Positions 62,470-64,000 of a DNA stretch of 64,000 bases are shown piece after piece. The notes beneath the pieces were generated by a model. The model saw nothing but the letters and a program-made list of their open reading frames with translations. It did no database searches and had not been told where the DNA came from. Location of the stretch: NCBI RefSeq assembly GCF_001499655.1, contig NZ_LN879502.1, positions 372,001-436,000 on the forward strand, read 5' to 3'. The translations under genes were made by a program, and so were the position numbers. Source of the stretch: Candidatus Protochlamydia naegleriophila. GTDB lineage: Bacteria; Chlamydiota; Chlamydiia; Chlamydiales; Parachlamydiaceae. Each line of letters opens with the position of its first letter. The stretch's first letter is position 1.

Positions 62470-63432
62470 TTAAGCGGATTGAGTCATACTTGTCATCGAC
62501 AGTTCTGATTGATAAAATATATTTTTAAAGCTCTCGTTCACTTGTCTACATAGCGCAATGAGTGTACTTAAATCTTTTTTCACCTCTCCGTAAGGTAATT
62601 CTAAAGCATCAAAGCTACTTAATAAGGCTAATTTGAGTGACGCCGCATCGGAAGAGTCAATAGCTCTTCGGATGAGTTGCAATTGGCTCAAAGCTGTTGA
62701 GGCATATTCTCTTTCAATCACACCCTGGTTCTGAGCCTCTTGAATGATCTCCTCAATGTCTCCAAGCGTTGGGTCCATAAAACGTTGGATGAGTTCAAAT
62801 AACTCTTCGTTGTTGGGCTGATCTTCTTCGTTGACCAGTAGAACGAGTATCAGCAAGTAGCCCAAACCTATATGGCTCAACCTTTTTTGTCGTTTTTCAT
62901 CCAAATTCAATTGCTGCCCGAGGGCCAAAAAAGGGGTCTCGAGCAATCTTGATCCAAGAGCAAAAGCAATGCCTAATTCTCTTAAGAGTAGTCCTGCAGC
63001 CTTAGCGGCTCCTGGATCATCAGGAGGAAAGACTTTTTTCCAGTTCCCAAGCGTCTGTGTAAGTAAATAAATAACAGCTATAGCCATCGTTTGCGTAAAG
63101 GAGACGAGTAAGTCCGTTAATTTTTTGTCAGTTGGACTTAATAGAGTCTGCATGAGGCTGGCTAATCCTTTTTGCAGCCGCATTAATGCAGGTCCCATAA
63201 AGCCCGATTGGGACTGCCTCGTCTCTTGTGCACACAAAGCCGTATGGAAGGTCATGGAAAGTCTTGATAAGGGACCTGCTGCCGACCATTCAGCCTGCTT
63301 TGTAAAGTAGTGCAAGATCGTTTGCAAAATTGTTAGGCGCTCGCTGACCAATGGATGCGTTTGGAGAAGGTTTTCGGTGAGCGAAAGCTGATGCTCTAAG
63401 CGTTTGAGTTTGGCCTGATAATTGGATGGCAT
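62470..63432 (-). CDS. Hypothetical T3SS-linked protein
   Basis: The 320-residue product has a helical N-terminus (YQAKLKRLEHQLSLTENLLQ) and a hydrophobic segment in the middle (LLVSFTQTMAIAVIYLLTQTL, ~residues 107-127). Another (LSHIGLGYLLILVLLV, ~residues 185-200) and an acidic helical C-terminus follow. AAAGGAG lies ten bases before the ATG. It lies 45 bases upstream of the translocator-like gene, and the cut-off gene precedes it by 27 bases, so the three likely form one unit. Two hydrophobic segments with helical flanks recall class 2 translocators, but no family match is certain. Confidence 0.7.
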   Translation of the reverse strand: MPSNYQAKLKRLEHQLSLTENLLQTHPLVSERLTILQTILHYFTKQAEWSAAGPLSRLSMTFHTALCAQETRQSQSGFMGPALMRLQKGLASLMQTLLSPTDKKLTDLLVSFTQTMAIAVIYLLTQTLGNWKKVFPPDDPGAAKAAGLLLRELGIAFALGSRLLETPFLALGQQLNLDEKRQKRLSHIGLGYLLILVLLVNEEDQPNNEELFELIQRFMDPTLGDIEEIIQEAQNQGVIEREYASTALSQLQLIRRAIDSSDAASLKLALLSSFDALELPYGEVKKDLSTLIALCRQVNESFKNIFYQSELSMTSMTQSA

Positions 63433-63459
63433 TGCAAACGGGCTCCTTTTTATATCTTT

Positions 63460-64000
63460 TTACTCATGCGATACTTTTGAACGAAATAGTTGCATGGCCT
63501 CCTTTAGCTGGTTAGATACATTCAATAGAAGGTCGTAACTTGGGTCATTGGGTCCAATCGTGGTCAAATGATCGTCTAAAAAGTTGGTAACGATTAATCC
63601 ATAATTTAATAATTCTTGTTTGACCAAGTCAGGCAGTCCCAGATACTGCTGCGCGCCTATGAGCGTCGATTCATCTGGTGCAGAACCTGGAACGGAGGAA
63701 CTGCCTGCCAAAGCCATTAAATGGGCCTCAAATTTTAAGCTATTATCCAATGCGATCAGATCGGGATCGCGCTCTTCAAAAGGCTTCGATTTATCGAGAT
63801 TTAGCCTTTGCTGCATCTCTAGGGTTAGACTGTTGAGACGCTCTTGATAGTAGCTTAGGCTTAAATCTTCTGTCTGCCGATCTTCAACATAGCGCGTGCG
63901 GAAGAGCGGTAATAAAGAGGGCTTGCTTGAGCTCGCTTTGTCGGAGTTTATTCCAAAAGCGACTTCGATAGGAACCTCTAAGCTGTCGGTTGTTAAGATA
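63460..64000 (-). CDS. Hypothetical protein, 5' end cut off by the window edge
   Basis: The frame is open from the right edge to the stop at 63460, giving about 180 visible residues without a start in the window. A Met at 63816 is internal, not the start, as the frame continues upstream without a stop. The visible part is helical and soluble (RTRYVEDRQTEDLSLSYYQ, NYGLIVTNFLDDHLTTIG, LNVSNQLKEAMQLFRS). No family is recognised. It heads, as far as visible, the unit with the two following genes next to the T3SS cluster, so a secretion substrate or chaperone-associated role is inferred. Confidence 0.7.
   Translation of the reverse strand, partial: ILTTDSLEVPIEVAFGINSDKASSSKPSLLPLFRTRYVEDRQTEDLSLSYYQERLNSLTLEMQQRLNLDKSKPFEERDPDLIALDNSLKFEAHLMALAGSSSVPGSAPDESTLIGAQQYLGLPDLVKQELLNYGLIVTNFLDDHLTTIGPNDPSYDLLLNVSNQLKEAMQLFRSKVSHE

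Noticed and set aside
1-64000. CRISPR array, tRNA or rRNA genes
   Set aside because: No regularly spaced repeats and no cloverleaf-type sequences were recognised on either strand by eye; a tRNAscan run would settle it.

Overview
The window carries a chromosomal stretch of an environmental, amoeba-type member of the Chlamydiae (Parachlamydiaceae-like; Protochlamydia or Parachlamydia is my inference, not a database result). The main reasons are the chlamydial type III secretion (T3SS) order sctD-E-...-N-O-P-Q-kinase-sctC, two FHA domains in SctD, a CT663-type chaperone beside sctD, the hrcA-grpE-dnaK operon with CIRCE, a cysteine-rich outer membrane beta-barrel, and several exported or host-interaction type proteins. 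No tRNA, rRNA, CRISPR array, insertion sequence or integrase was seen.

Layout. 1-8.4 kb (minus): a truncated gene with acidic and UBA-like segments, dnaK, grpE, hrcA with promoter and CIRCE, and a large NAD-glutamate dehydrogenase. 8.8-11.1 kb (plus): an exported protein and a membrane protein of unknown function. 11.2-16.6 kb (minus): M18 aminopeptidase, tRNA 2-selenouridine synthase, a Cys-rich outer membrane protein and serS. 16.7-30.7 kb (plus): SMC, two tandem exported helical paralogs, alanine dehydrogenase, a divergent Hsp70 and a large SWIM-SNF2 helicase. 31.2-36.2 kb (plus) is an AT-rich accessory block: two proteins of unknown function (one His-rich with a membrane segment), a leucine-rich-repeat protein, an unknown protein with a doubtful 5' end, and a close relative of APH(9) spectinomycin phosphotransferase. 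36.3-42.5 kb: a small exported protein, a CNNM/CBS transporter, an unknown helical protein, Der GTPase and a SulP anion transporter.

42.6-64 kb (all minus) is the T3SS locus, read from high to low coordinates: three genes for possible secreted or translocator-like proteins (the first cut by the window edge), a CesT-type chaperone, SctD, the needle co-chaperones SctE and SctG, an inserted GT7-family beta-1,4-galactosyltransferase-like gene, the needle SctF, an SctI-like rod protein, SctN ATPase, SctO stalk, SctP ruler with internal tandem repeats, SctQ, a Ser/Thr kinase fused to a degenerate SpoIIE-type phosphatase domain, secretin SctC, a translationally coupled lipoprotein and a YidD-like protein.

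The most unusual items are the animal-type GT7 glycosyltransferase between needle chaperone and needle genes, the 105-bp tandem repeat inside the needle-length ruler gene, the kinase/pseudophosphatase fusion facing the FHA domains of SctD, the hairpins and promoters that cut the T3SS block into separately controlled units, and an APH(9)-type resistance gene in a chlamydia. Several start codons are revised from ribosome-binding-site evidence (hrcA TTG, smc GTG, dnaK, sctN, sctQ, sctE and others).
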